A DNA stretch of 64,000 nucleotides from Merdiplasma sp905207905 (GCA_902475025.1 CABRXX010000001.1:56241-120240); one strand, 5' to 3'. Counted from the stretch's first letter, positions 49,261 to 58,569 are shown. Translations and numbers: made by a program. The notes: generated from the sequence alone by a model not told the origin.

Positions 49261-49716
49261 ATGAATAAAGTCATCTTAATGGGACGTCTGACCAGAGACC
49301 CGGAAGTGCGGTATTCCGCAGGGGACAACTCAATGGCGATTGCCAGATATACATTAGCAGTAGACCGCAGATTTAAGCGTGACGGAGAGGCTACCGCAGA
49401 TTTTATCGGCTGCGTGGCATTCGGCAGAAGCGCAGAATTTGCGGAGAAATATTTCCGTCAGGGCCTGAAAGTGGTTGTGACAGGAAGAATTCAGACGGGA
49501 AGTTACACAAACAGAGATGGCCAGAAAGTATACACCACCGACGTAGTGGTGGAGGATCAGGAGTTTGCGGAGAGCAAAGCGGCTTCCGCTGAGCACGGCG
49601 TAATGCCTTCTGCGCCCTCATCCAGACCGGCAGCCCCGGCTCCCAGCCAGGCATCAGTAGCAGACGGGTTTATGAACATTCCCGATGGGATTGATGAGGA
49701 ACTGCCTTTTAACTAA
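49261..49716 (+). CDS. ssb: Single-stranded DNA-binding protein
   Basis: The 151-residue protein begins MNKVILMGRLTRDPEVRYS and has an OB-fold domain of about 110 residues. A Pro/Ala/Ser-rich linker leads to the acidic tip DGIDEELPFN, which recruits replication and repair partners. It coats single-stranded DNA. It lies 19 bp after rpsF, and about 140 bp containing a weak inverted repeat (49724-49782) separate it from rpsR. Confidence 0.97.
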   Translation: MNKVILMGRLTRDPEVRYSAGDNSMAIARYTLAVDRRFKRDGEATADFIGCVAFGRSAEFAEKYFRQGLKVVVTGRIQTGSYTNRDGQKVYTTDVVVEDQEFAESKAASAEHGVMPSAPSSRPAAPAPSQASVADGFMNIPDGIDEELPFN

Positions 49717-49857
49717 TTTATGCGGGGACAGAGTTGCAGAAGTGCGCAGCACGGAACAATTCGCTTGAAAGGTTCTGGCCCCAATAACACATGATGTCAG
49801 GGCGCTGCCTTTGCTCTTGCATCATTTCAGAATTTCAGAGAACAGGAGGAATTCATC

Positions 49858-50118
49858 ATGGCTTTCAGTAAAGATAGAGCAGATTCTCCCATGAAGCGGA
49901 GAGGCGGACGCAGAAGAAAAAAAGTCTGCGTATTCTGCGGCAAAGAGAATAATGAAATTGATTACAAGGATGTAAACAAGTTAAAGAGATACGTTTCTGA
50001 GAGAGGTAAGATCCTTCCCAGAAGAATCACTGGAAACTGCGCAAAGCATCAGAGAGCGCTGACCGTTGCGATCAAGAGAGCACGTCACATCGCTTTGATG
50101 CCCTACGTACAGGACTAA
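49858..50118 (+). CDS. rpsR: 30S ribosomal protein S18
   Basis: The 86-residue protein has a basic N-terminus (MKRRGGRRRKKVCVFCGKEN) and the S18 signature DYKDVNKLKRYVSERGKILPRR, then ITGNCAKHQRALTVAIKRAR. The CVFC and NC cysteines suggest the zinc-ligand form of S18. AGGAGG precedes the ATG. It is the last gene of the cluster, and a clear terminator follows. Confidence 0.98.
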   Translation: MAFSKDRADSPMKRRGGRRRKKVCVFCGKENNEIDYKDVNKLKRYVSERGKILPRRITGNCAKHQRALTVAIKRARHIALMPYVQD

Positions 50119-50146
50119 TTGCCCAAGCAGGACAGTTTAGAAAAGC

Positions 50147-50196
50147 AAAGCCTTTAAATACTGGATAATCCCGGTATTTAAGGGCTTTTTGTTTTT
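50147..50196 (+). terminator. Terminator of rpsF-ssb-rpsR
   Basis: AAAGCCTTTAAATAC pairs with GTATTTAAGGGCTTTTT around a loop of about 11 nt, followed by a T-rich run. Confidence 0.88.
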
Positions 50197-50350
50197 CACA
50201 GGGTGTTACATATTTTTATCTTTTCTTGTTTCACAGGATCAGGGTGTCAAAAGCCCTGATGGAAAAACGCAACGGTCAAATGGTACAAAAGAGCTGTCCT
50301 CATTTTGATGCACCAAACATTCCGATGAGCCTTTTAAATTCTATAAATAA

Positions 50351-50477
50351 AAGGCCATGGTGAAAAATACCTCCGGCGGTATCCTCTCGGGTGGATTTTC
50401 TCCGAAAAATAGAATCTTTTCGGAGAAAATCACCCGAAAATCCACCGGAAACCATATTTTGCACCATGGCCTTTTTT
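50351..50477. repeat. Dispersed ~120-bp palindrome, copy 3
   Basis: The outer arms AAGGCCATGGTG and CACCATGGCCTT are perfect. Inner arms GGATTTTCTCCGAAAA and TTTTCGGAGAAAATC complete a near-continuous hairpin. TTTTTT follows on the plus strand and TTTT on the minus strand, and it lies between convergent rpsR and the Crp-like gene. It looks able to terminate both. A small hairpin (ATCAGGG/CCCTGAT) is at 50238-50260. Confidence 0.88.
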
Positions 50478-50488
50478 AAAAGAAACGC

Positions 50489-51148
50489 TTAGTCTTCCTC
50501 CAATTCTTCCAGAGCCTTCTGATCCACCAGCTCAATCGTTCCTCTTTTTAATTCTACCAGCCCTTCGTTCTGGAAATACCGCAGCATCCTGGTCACCACC
50601 TCCCGGGCAGTTCCCAGATGATTGCCGATCTTTTCGTGAGTGATTTTCAGAGAGGTGGTTTGCTCCAGCTGGGCTTCGTTCAGCAGAAAGGTTGCCAGGC
50701 GCTTGTCAAAGCTTTTCCACATGATCTGTTCTAACAGCCACATCACTTCGGAGAAACGGCTGGCCATGACCTGGTTGGTGTAGTTTGCCAGTACTGCGGA
50801 TTCATCCATCACGTTCCGGTAGATGCCGGGAGGAATCACCCAGATCTCAGAGTCCTTTTCTGCTTCAATGGCAACGTCAAATTGAAGACTTTGGAACATA
50901 CAGGAGGCGGAAAACAGACAAATGTCCCGCTCAAACAGACGGGAAATGGTGATTTCCCGACCCTGCTCTGATAAGATATAGGCTCGCAGCAATCCGCTGC
51001 ACACCAGGTACAGTCCGCTGCATTCTTCGCCTCCCCCCTGCAGGAGAGTGCCTGCTTTTATCTGTTTCAGTGTTCCGGAAATTTCTAATTTTTGCTGCTG
51101 GGCAGCAGTCAGTTTATTCCATATAGGAAAGTATTCTTTTAATTCCAT
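50489..51148 (-). CDS. Crp/Fnr family transcriptional regulator
   Basis: The 219-residue protein has an N-terminal cyclic-nucleotide-binding-like beta barrel (AGTLLQGGGEECSGLYLVCSGLLRAY) and a C-terminal winged helix. The helix reads ITHEKIGNHLGTAREVVTRMLRYF, and its recognition helix carries the TAREVVTR pattern. It lacks the N-terminal iron-sulfur cysteine cluster of classical FNR, so the signal is unknown. The start at 51148 is preferred to 51184 because GGAGG precedes it. It is divergent from the large surface-protein gene and might control it. Confidence 0.9.
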   Translation of the reverse strand: MELKEYFPIWNKLTAAQQQKLEISGTLKQIKAGTLLQGGGEECSGLYLVCSGLLRAYILSEQGREITISRLFERDICLFSASCMFQSLQFDVAIEAEKDSEIWVIPPGIYRNVMDESAVLANYTNQVMASRFSEVMWLLEQIMWKSFDKRLATFLLNEAQLEQTTSLKITHEKIGNHLGTAREVVTRMLRYFQNEGLVELKRGTIELVDQKALEELEED

Positions 51149-51247
51149 GGTGCCTCCGTTTATTATGCTGGGATCATGTTGCATTAAAACATATTATAAC
51201 ATAGAAAGGGTTAAGAAAAGTACAAAAATTCTTAAGAAAGATAAAGG

Positions 51248-51276
51248 TTTACATCCCTCCTGGAAAAGTTTATACT
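51248..51276 (+). promoter_or_regulatory. Promoter of the large surface protein gene
   Basis: TTTACA (51248-51253) and TATACT (51271-51276) are 17 bp apart, leaving a leader of about 180 nt. Confidence 0.65.
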
Positions 51277-51459
51277 GAAGACAATATGATGGGGACTGGA
51301 ATGGAACCATCTAAGGAGCCAGGGTGCAGAGAATTCTTGTATCCTGGCGCTAAGTTCAGGGGACAGACAACCGAGAAAAGCCTTTTAAAAAGGGATGCAG
51401 ATGATTTGGTGCATCCGGGGACGAGGCTTTTTGTCTGCGAATTAAAGGAGGAGTTCGAT

Positions 51460-54400
51460 ATGAGAAAAAAAGCCAATCGTTTTCTGGCGATTCTGATGGC
51501 GGCCTCTTTGATGGCCAGCCATGGAATGACCTCATTGGCAGAGGGGATAACAGAAGTTCAGACAGTAGAGACAGCTGCTGAGACGCCGGCAGCCACAGAA
51601 GCGCCCACAGAGCCTCCGGCACCTGCCACAGAAGCGCCCACAGAGCCGCCGGCGCCTGCTACGGAAGCGCCTACAGAGGCTCCCACAGAGGCACCTACAG
51701 AAGCTCCGGCCACAGAGGCGCCTACGGAAGCTCCGGTGACAGAGGCTCCCACGGAAACACCCACAGAAGGGGCGGGGACAGAGGCACCTACGGAGGTTCC
51801 TGGCACAGAACATTCCACAGAAGCGCCTTTTCCGGAGGATATTTTTGAGACAGAGACTCAGGTGACAGAGACACCTACGGAAGCGCCTACAGAGACTTCC
51901 ACTGAGGGAGAGACTGAGACGGAGACGGGCAGCGAAAAGGACACGGAGACAGAAAGTGAGACGGAAAAGAAAGAGACAGCGTTTACCTGGTCAAAAGACG
52001 GCGTAAAGGTGACAGTGAAGCTGGAAAACAAGGCAGCACTGCCATCAGATACAAAATTTTCTGTCAAGACAATAAACAATAAAACAGACAAAAAGCGGAA
52101 TCAGAAGGCAAGGACACTGGTGGAGAAGAGCCTGGGGCAGGGACACCGGGAAATTTCCGATACACGTTTCTATGAGCTGGTGTTTGAGACGGACGGAAAA
52201 AAGGTACAGCCCTCAGGAAAGATAAAAGTGACCTTTGAATATGCCAACGGGCTTGATTTGAAGCTGTCCCGATACGGACAGCCGGAGGCCAAGGCGTATC
52301 TTGTAGATCAGACAGCCGGAGAGCAGCAGCTTTTAGAACTGGATCAGAAACTGCTGGTCAGGAAGGCAGAACTTACGGTATCCGGTACGCCTCTGATCGG
52401 AATTGCAGGGACTCAGAACCACACAAATGACGGTGCAGTGATTACCAGAGACACACTGGAAGATGGCCTGGCAGATGTGCTGGATTATAAGTTGGTGACA
52501 GCTCAAAAGGCAGAACTGGCGTCTGAGACAGAAGAGAAGGTATCTGAGCAGGAAGAAAAACCGGAAGAAGAACAGTCAGCCCTTGAAGAAGAAAATGAAG
52601 ATCCGAATCCGGCAGGTCTTTTAGGCGGCCTGGAAGGTATTTCTTTGACCTTAGCGAATGGACAAAGCTCCGGCCAGGTGAAGGTTGTGAATCTGTATGC
52701 GGAGTCAAACGGCAGTGTAAATACAGAGCCGCTGGAAGAAGTTTTGTCAGGCGGAAGCATAGATGTATCGGACTGCCTGGTTGTAGTAAATGTAGTGGCC
52801 CAGGATGCAGAGCAGGCTCTGAGTGTTCCGGTTTATCCGGCGCTCTATCAGGGAAGTTTGGTGTCCGGTGAACAGGCATCCTATGCAGGCCGCTTGGTGT
52901 ATAATTTGGTGGCGGAGAGAAACGATGGCTTTGGGGTTTATTGCGGAAGCGCCTCTCTGGAGGGGAAAGGCGTGGGAACGTATCTGGCGCCTCAGGGAAC
53001 GATAAATGGTTCTGCCGGTGTGCTGGGAGCTGTCTACAGCTTGGATGCCAGCGTGTCCTCTATAGAAGCGGCAGTGGTCGGGCAGGATGGAACAGCAGCT
53101 TTGAATCAGGAGACAGAGGCTCAGACAGAAGAGTCCAGCGAAACAGAGACCGAGAGCGAAGGGCTGACAGAAGAGTCCAGCGAAACAGAGACCGAGAGCG
53201 AAGGACTGACGGAAGAGTCCGGTGAAACAGAGACCGAGAGTGAAGGGTTGACGGAAGAGTCCAGCGAAACAGAGCCCGAGAGTGAAGGGCTGACGGAAGA
53301 GTCCAGCGAAACAGAGACCGAGAGTGAAGGGTTGACGGAAGAGTCCAGTGAAACAGAGCCCGAGAGTGAAGGGCTGACGGAAGAGTCCGGTGAAACAGAG
53401 CCCGAGAGTGAAGGGCTGACGGAAGAGTCCAGCGAAACTCAGACAGAGAGTGAGACAGAATTTACAACAGAAATTGAGACAGAATCGGAGACGGAAACAG
53501 AGACAGAAGGGCTGATCGAGGAGACCGAGCTGGAAACAGAGGCGGAGACAGAACCTGAGACGGATGTGGTTTTGGATGAAATGACGATGGATACGATGGC
53601 TCTGGATCGGGGAGCTTCCAATGTGAAGTCATTGTTGGTGATTAAAACAACCCGGGAGTTCCAAGCTGCTCAGGAATCAGAGAATACACCAGGTACAGAG
53701 CAGACACCTTCCACAGAGGTTCAGAATCCGGGCGGCCCTGCCGGAGAGATAGCTGCTGCCGATTCATCACCTACTGGAACAGCTTACACAGATCCTGGTT
53801 CAGGGGAAAATACACAGGGAGATCAGGATGATCCTGTAGGCGGGACGGCAGAATTTAATGAAGATTCGGTACAGCTGGCCTCCTCCCTGCTCCAGCAGGG
53901 CATCTCCAAACCGGTGGCAGGGGCGGTTCTCAGTTTGAGAGCTGCTGAGGAGATCGTACCTACCGCAGATATTACTGTGAAGAGTAAGGATGGATCAGAG
54001 ATAACCTATAAAAAGGATAAAACAGCCTTTCGCAAGGATGCAGAGGTGTTTAGCTGGACAACGGATGCAGCCGGGACACCTCAGGATATTGCTCCTTACC
54101 TGATACCGGGAGGGACTTATCGGTTGACAGAGGTTTCTACGCCTGAAGGGTATATTACAGCATCTGATCTCTACTTTACCGTAGAGGCAGACGGGACTGT
54201 AAAGCAGAGCAACGGAACTTTGCTGCCGCCTTTAAAGATGCCGGATGGAACAGAGGCATCCTGCCTTGAGATGATAGATTATGCAGAAGAAAATCCCAAT
54301 AATCCAGATTCAGAGCTTCCGGATGAGGTATCTCTTACCTTTAAGCTGGCAGTGGTGATGCTGCCGGAGACAGCGGAGGAGACGGAGGCCTCCGGCCCCA

Positions 54401-56130
54401 TTTATCTGCCTGGAGCCAAGTTTGTGATCAAAGATGCAGAGGGCAATGTGTTAAAAGATGGAAATGGTAATCCCTATACTTTTACCACGGAAGGGAAGGA
54501 GATGACTCTGAACCTAAGCCCGGCTATTTACGGTGATCTGATCAAGGGCATGGAAAATGACAGTCAGAGGATCTTCCGGGTTGTTCAGTTAAAGGCAGCG
54601 GAGGGTTATCAGTTTGTAGATTATTCAGAGGCAGAGCTGACCATTCATAAAGATGGAGAAGGAAAAATTTCTTTGACACTGCCGGATAAGCAGAATGTGA
54701 ACAATGTGCTTACTTTCTACAATCGGAAGATACCGGAGAATGCAGTTGGTTCCATCACAGTGACCAAGAGAAATTATCTGGGTGAGACAGACAACCAGAT
54801 CTATGCGGCAAATGGGGCGACCTACTATGTAGCCTTGTTTGCCGATAAGGACAAGACCAAGCGCATCAGCGAAGTAAAGACCATTGAGATCCGCAAGGGA
54901 TATAAAGCAGCCACAGTTACCTTTGGCAATCTGCCTAACGGAACCTACTATGTGGGAGAGACGGATCAGTACGGCAACCTGGTGGGAACAGTTAAGGATC
55001 AGGCATTGGCAAAGGATCCCTACTATGCAGAGTATGTGTACGGACAGGATAAAAATAAAGTAGTGATCAAAGCAGATCTGCATGCGCAGCATCCGGCAGA
55101 CCCGGAGAATGTAACCATCAAAAACCATTACTTTAACCTGCCGTCGGACTTCACCCAGATCATCTCACTCCAGATCACGGTGAATCTGCGGGATGAAAAC
55201 GGCGTGGCTCTGAACAGCAAGGATACTCTGTATGCAGGAGTTTATACAAAAAATTCAGCGGGGGCCAAGTTTGGCTACGCAGGAAAAGTGGCGGTGAAAA
55301 TGGGCGGAGCTGCCAGTAAAACGGTGACAGTAGAGCTTCCCATGAGTACCGATGTAAAATATGTAACAGCCCGGTTGGTGGACGCCAATGGAAAACAGCT
55401 GGTAAATGGCGCTCAGTACAAAATGGTGATCAATCCTTCCTATCTGACCCTCCATAAAGGAGATACACAGGTACAGAACATTACCATCACAGCGGATAAG
55501 GTGAAGCAGCCGGAGACCGAGCCTCAGACCGAGACCGAGGTAGATATCACCAAGACCAAGGCAGAACTGAAACTAACCAAGAGCGTAAAATACAAGGGAA
55601 CTTCCATTCGGGTAAATTCCGTGTACTACATTGGAATTTTCGATGACAAAGAGCTGAAAAATCTCCGGTATAAAAAGGCTATGGTGCTGAACAATGCCAG
55701 CGAGCTTACAGCTACCCTTCTGGTAAATCTGAACAAGGTGCCTTCCGGGGAGGTGACCTTCTATTTCGCAGAGGTGGATGAAGAAGGAAATGTGCTGAAG
55801 AGTGGAAAAGAGTCAGGGTATGACATTGACCTGAATAAAAACTCGATCACCTTAAGTAAGAAGAATATGTCGGATGAAGTGATTGTGACTAACAATGTAA
55901 AGAGCGGCAGTTCTGTGGAACAAAATCTTGTAAATCCCGGCAGCGGCTTTGCAGGAGATGAATCCGCTCTGGCTGCAGCGCAGAATCTGTCCAACGACAG
56001 CAACAGCTCCGGCAATACTACTACAGGCGATGACAGTCCCATCCTTCCGCTGATCATTATTCTGACCGTATCGTTACTGGCAGTGGTAGTTACCGCGGTG
56101 ATTACCTACAAGCGGAGACGGGGAAAATAA
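51460..56130 (+). CDS. Giant repeat-rich, Cna-type cell-surface protein
   Basis: The 1556-residue precursor starts MRKKANRFLAILMAASLMAS (signal peptide). A Thr/Glu/Pro/Ala stalk (TEAPTE repeats) follows, then a domain of unknown type and eight 14-residue TEESSETETESEGL-like repeats (about 553-664). Next is a SpaA-like domain (ending GGTYRLTEVSTPEGY, near 880) and two or more Cna-B-like domains with isopeptide-type Lys/Glu residues. It ends NTTTGDDSPILPL, a hydrophobic segment and KRRRGK. That tail looks like a sortase signal (N-x-x-T-G) fitting the class B sortase nearby. The start is set by AAAGGAGG. It is probably an adhesin. Confidence 0.88.
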   Translation: MRKKANRFLAILMAASLMASHGMTSLAEGITEVQTVETAAETPAATEAPTEPPAPATEAPTEPPAPATEAPTEAPTEAPTEAPATEAPTEAPVTEAPTETPTEGAGTEAPTEVPGTEHSTEAPFPEDIFETETQVTETPTEAPTETSTEGETETETGSEKDTETESETEKKETAFTWSKDGVKVTVKLENKAALPSDTKFSVKTINNKTDKKRNQKARTLVEKSLGQGHREISDTRFYELVFETDGKKVQPSGKIKVTFEYANGLDLKLSRYGQPEAKAYLVDQTAGEQQLLELDQKLLVRKAELTVSGTPLIGIAGTQNHTNDGAVITRDTLEDGLADVLDYKLVTAQKAELASETEEKVSEQEEKPEEEQSALEEENEDPNPAGLLGGLEGISLTLANGQSSGQVKVVNLYAESNGSVNTEPLEEVLSGGSIDVSDCLVVVNVVAQDAEQALSVPVYPALYQGSLVSGEQASYAGRLVYNLVAERNDGFGVYCGSASLEGKGVGTYLAPQGTINGSAGVLGAVYSLDASVSSIEAAVVGQDGTAALNQETEAQTEESSETETESEGLTEESSETETESEGLTEESGETETESEGLTEESSETEPESEGLTEESSETETESEGLTEESSETEPESEGLTEESGETEPESEGLTEESSETQTESETEFTTEIETESETETETEGLIEETELETEAETEPETDVVLDEMTMDTMALDRGASNVKSLLVIKTTREFQAAQESENTPGTEQTPSTEVQNPGGPAGEIAAADSSPTGTAYTDPGSGENTQGDQDDPVGGTAEFNEDSVQLASSLLQQGISKPVAGAVLSLRAAEEIVPTADITVKSKDGSEITYKKDKTAFRKDAEVFSWTTDAAGTPQDIAPYLIPGGTYRLTEVSTPEGYITASDLYFTVEADGTVKQSNGTLLPPLKMPDGTEASCLEMIDYAEENPNNPDSELPDEVSLTFKLAVVMLPETAEETEASGPIYLPGAKFVIKDAEGNVLKDGNGNPYTFTTEGKEMTLNLSPAIYGDLIKGMENDSQRIFRVVQLKAAEGYQFVDYSEAELTIHKDGEGKISLTLPDKQNVNNVLTFYNRKIPENAVGSITVTKRNYLGETDNQIYAANGATYYVALFADKDKTKRISEVKTIEIRKGYKAATVTFGNLPNGTYYVGETDQYGNLVGTVKDQALAKDPYYAEYVYGQDKNKVVIKADLHAQHPADPENVTIKNHYFNLPSDFTQIISLQITVNLRDENGVALNSKDTLYAGVYTKNSAGAKFGYAGKVAVKMGGAASKTVTVELPMSTDVKYVTARLVDANGKQLVNGAQYKMVINPSYLTLHKGDTQVQNITITADKVKQPETEPQTETEVDITKTKAELKLTKSVKYKGTSIRVNSVYYIGIFDDKELKNLRYKKAMVLNNASELTATLLVNLNKVPSGEVTFYFAEVDEEGNVLKSGKESGYDIDLNKNSITLSKKNMSDEVIVTNNVKSGSSVEQNLVNPGSGFAGDESALAAAQNLSNDSNSSGNTTTGDDSPILPLIIILTVSLLAVVVTAVITYKRRRGK
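53116..53451 (+). repeat. 42-bp tandem repeat array inside the surface protein gene
   Basis: Eight near-identical 42-bp units encode 14-residue Glu/Ser/Thr repeats. Differences between units are mainly Thr/Pro at one position and Ser/Gly at another, showing recent duplication. Confidence 0.9.
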
Positions 56131-56192
56131 GATCTTCGATGCGCAAAATGAGACAGAGGTGTCAAGAATAGATTTTTAAAGAAATAAGACAG

Positions 56193-56321
56193 AAAGGGAT
56201 GCTGCAAATACGGTTTCCGGTGCAATTTCGGCGTGTTTTTCTTCGAGAATATATTATTTTTCGGAGAAAATCACCCGAAAGGGTACCGCTGGAATGAAGT
56301 ATTTGGCAACATCCCTTTTTT
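56193..56321. repeat. Dispersed ~120-bp palindrome, copy 4
   Basis: AAAGGGATGCTGCAAATAC and GTATTTGGCAACATCCCTTT form the outer stem, with TTTTTT at the 3' side. It lies between the surface protein gene and a convergent small gene and probably acts as a terminator. Confidence 0.88.
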
Positions 56322-56333
56322 AATTGGCAAAAG

Positions 56334-56382
56334 CCAGCATCCGTGTCCATAGGTGTGTTGCCCTATGTACACGGATGCTGGG
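56334..56382. repeat. Short dispersed hairpin repeat (family 2), best-conserved copy
   Basis: CCAGCATCCGTGTCCATAGG and CCTATGTACACGGATGCTGG pair with one mismatch around a short TGTGTTGC-type loop. Relatives lie at 36906, 63670 and possibly 25856. Confidence 0.75.
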
Positions 56383-56406
56383 GTCATTGAAATATGCAGC
56401 TTCTGG

Positions 56407-56667
56407 TTACTCCTCGATTACTTGCAGCTCCAGGTAATCAAAATCAATCTCTTCAATAAAGTTGTCCTGGTAAAATCGTGCCTTGCTGTGGCGTTTGAAT
56501 TCCCGAATGGTAGCTTCCAGCCAGATGGGCTTGCCAAGATCAAATTCCAGACACAGTTTATCCAGACTGTGAAATATTTTGTGGGTGCGAGTATCGTCAC
56601 TGTCGTCTGTGATGACGGCGTCTTTCAGCATCCGATTGTCTTTCCAAATCTTTCCCCAGATCCTCAT
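56407..56667 (-). CDS. Conserved-looking hypothetical protein, 86 residues
   Basis: The small protein starts MRIWGKIWKDNRMLKDAVIT and ends LELQVIEE. It is soluble and acidic towards the C-terminus, with SLDKLCLEFDLGKPIWL in the middle. The start at 56667 is supported by AGGAGAG at normal spacing; a longer reading to 56733 lacks one. Composition and the ribosome binding site support a real gene. No family of known function is recognised. It lies between two repeat-rich surface protein genes. Confidence 0.65.
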   Translation of the reverse strand: MRIWGKIWKDNRMLKDAVITDDSDDTRTHKIFHSLDKLCLEFDLGKPIWLEATIREFKRHSKARFYQDNFIEEIDFDYLELQVIEE

Positions 56668-56805
56668 ACGAATTATTCTCTCCTGTAGGCGTTTATTTAC
56701 GTTGGTTGTTTGATAACCACTTTTTTCGGTCAAATTTCATTTGCGTGGCTCTTTGGTCAGGTTCTATTTACATTGGATATCTTACAGTTATTTTTTCTGT
56801 AAAAC

Positions 56806-58569
56806 TTAGTTTGTATCAGCGGTCTCATAGTAAGATGCATTGTCAAAAAACTGATAGACCAGAGAGGATATTTCTCCAATGTGGCTGATAGCTTCCTCCT
56901 TGCTGTCCCAGTCATTGGACAGAACGCAGAGGATGTAGTCAGATTTATCGCCGTAAACAATGGCAACATCGTTTTCAGCAGTATCCATTTCTCCTGTCTT
57001 GTTTCCCACCAGAGTTTCCTCAGGAAGACCACTGGGGATTTTATAGCGGGTATCCTGGTTCAGCATCATCTCTTCCACTTCATTGCATACGGCTCGGGAA
57101 CCGAAGGTACGGCGGTAAATCCGCTCCAGCAGTCTTCCGCAGTCCTTGGCAGAGACCTGGTTAAAGCTTTCCGGATCGGTGTAAGTGGCCGGATCGGAGA
57201 AACCGTTGTACTCATGCGTTTCCCCTGCGAAACGCTGACTTTGGATATAACGGTTTACCCTGGCGATACCATCCGCATAGCTTCCATTTCCCAGCAGGTA
57301 AAGCAGCTGGTTGGAATCAGAGTTGCTGCTGTAGGTGATCATATTGTGAATCAGATCATCCACCTCCTGAGTAGGGGTAAGTGTTCCCTCTTCAATGGCT
57401 TCATAGACGGTTCCCATGATGAACAGTTTCATTACGCTGGCGGATTTCATGGGCTGATCGTTAATCAGGATCTGGTCATGAGTTCTGAGATTTTTTACAT
57501 AGATAGACCATTCTCCGCTGTAATTTTCCGTGAGATGAATCAGGCGCTGCTCCAGAGTGTCAATGGTAAGGGGAACTTCCGGCAAAGGACAGTCTGCAAG
57601 CTGGCGGTAGTCTATCAGAGTATAGTAGATCAGAGGGTTTGGAACACCATTTAGATCTGCAAGGTCGATAAGTACAGGTTCTTTGCTGTGCTCCTCTGCA
57701 AGTTCTGTTTCCGCAGTTTCATTCGGAACCTCTTCTGTCTCGGTATCAGAGTCAGAGGTGTTCTGGGTCTCCGTGGTATTTTCTGTTTCACCGGTTTGAT
57801 TCGGAACCTCTTCTGTCTCGGTATCAGAGTCAGAGGTGTTTTGAGCCTCTGTGGTATTTTCTGTTTCACCGGTTTGGTTCGGAAGCTCCTCTGTTTCGGT
57901 GTTGGAGTCAGAGGTGTTTTGAGCCTCCGTGATATTTTCCGTTTCGCCGGTTTGGTTTGGAAGCTCCTCTGTTTCGGTGTCGGAGTCAGAGGTGCTTTGA
58001 GCTTCCGTGGTATTTTCTGTTTCGCCGGTTTGATTCGGAAGCTCCTCTGCTTCGGTATCAGAGTCAGAGGTGTTTTGAGCCTCCGCGGTATTTTCTGTTT
58101 CACCGATTTGATTCGGAAGCTCCTCTGCCTCAGTATCGGAGTCGCTGAGCGCTTCTGTGAGGTTTTCCGGTTTGTCAGTTTCCGTTTGGACGGACTCTGG
58201 ATAGGGAGCTTCCGCTGCATCGGTTTGCAGCTTCTCGTCCCCGGCAGCACTTTCACTTTCCGTTTCACCGGAATTTCCACCCCAGGTTTTGGCGCCGGCT
58301 GGCGCTGGAAGATGGGCAAAGGTAAATTCTCTGCCGTACTGCTGTTTCAACTGCCCCAGGGTTTCCAGCAGCCGTTCTTGGTTCAGAACGTAAACTTCTG
58401 TTTCTGTTTCGGTCTCCTGGCGCGTTTCCAACTCGGTGGCTGTTTCTGTGGAAGGCTTAGGTTCGTGGGAACAGCCGGTAAGGGCACAAAGAGCCAGAAG
58501 AGGAAACAGGCCTGAGAGACTGTGCTTTTTCTGTTTCTCGTTAGTATTTTTATGCAGCTTTTTTTTCAT
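56806..58569 (-). CDS. Lipoprotein with serine beta-lactamase-like domain and 26-residue repeats
   Basis: The 587-residue precursor has a lipoprotein signal ending LCALTGC (Cys33). A Thr/Glu-rich region includes six 26-residue repeats (SDSDTETEELPNQTGETEN-type, about 137-298). The class A beta-lactamase/transpeptidase-like domain shows SxxK in KSASVMKLF (about 377), an SxN-like motif in TYSSNSDSNQ, and KTG in VGNKTGEM (about 523). It may act on peptidoglycan peptides or beta-lactams outside the cell; activity is not established. A TTTACA/TATTAT promoter lies upstream. The acidic stalk resembles that of the neighbouring surface protein. Confidence 0.85.
   Translation of the reverse strand: MKKKLHKNTNEKQKKHSLSGLFPLLALCALTGCSHEPKPSTETATELETRQETETETEVYVLNQERLLETLGQLKQQYGREFTFAHLPAPAGAKTWGGNSGETESESAAGDEKLQTDAAEAPYPESVQTETDKPENLTEALSDSDTEAEELPNQIGETENTAEAQNTSDSDTEAEELPNQTGETENTTEAQSTSDSDTETEELPNQTGETENITEAQNTSDSNTETEELPNQTGETENTTEAQNTSDSDTETEEVPNQTGETENTTETQNTSDSDTETEEVPNETAETELAEEHSKEPVLIDLADLNGVPNPLIYYTLIDYRQLADCPLPEVPLTIDTLEQRLIHLTENYSGEWSIYVKNLRTHDQILINDQPMKSASVMKLFIMGTVYEAIEEGTLTPTQEVDDLIHNMITYSSNSDSNQLLYLLGNGSYADGIARVNRYIQSQRFAGETHEYNGFSDPATYTDPESFNQVSAKDCGRLLERIYRRTFGSRAVCNEVEEMMLNQDTRYKIPSGLPEETLVGNKTGEMDTAENDVAIVYGDKSDYILCVLSNDWDSKEEAISHIGEISSLVYQFFDNASYYETADTN
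57719..58160 (-). repeat. 78-bp tandem repeat array inside the lipoprotein gene
   Basis: About six units of 78 bp encode the 26-residue repeats. Units differ by scattered substitutions (for example ELPNQ versus EVPNQ). Confidence 0.85.

Noticed and set aside
52442..52879. Antisense ORFs inside the large surface protein gene
   Set aside because: They arise from strong codon bias and acidic repeats of the sense gene and lack ribosome binding sites.
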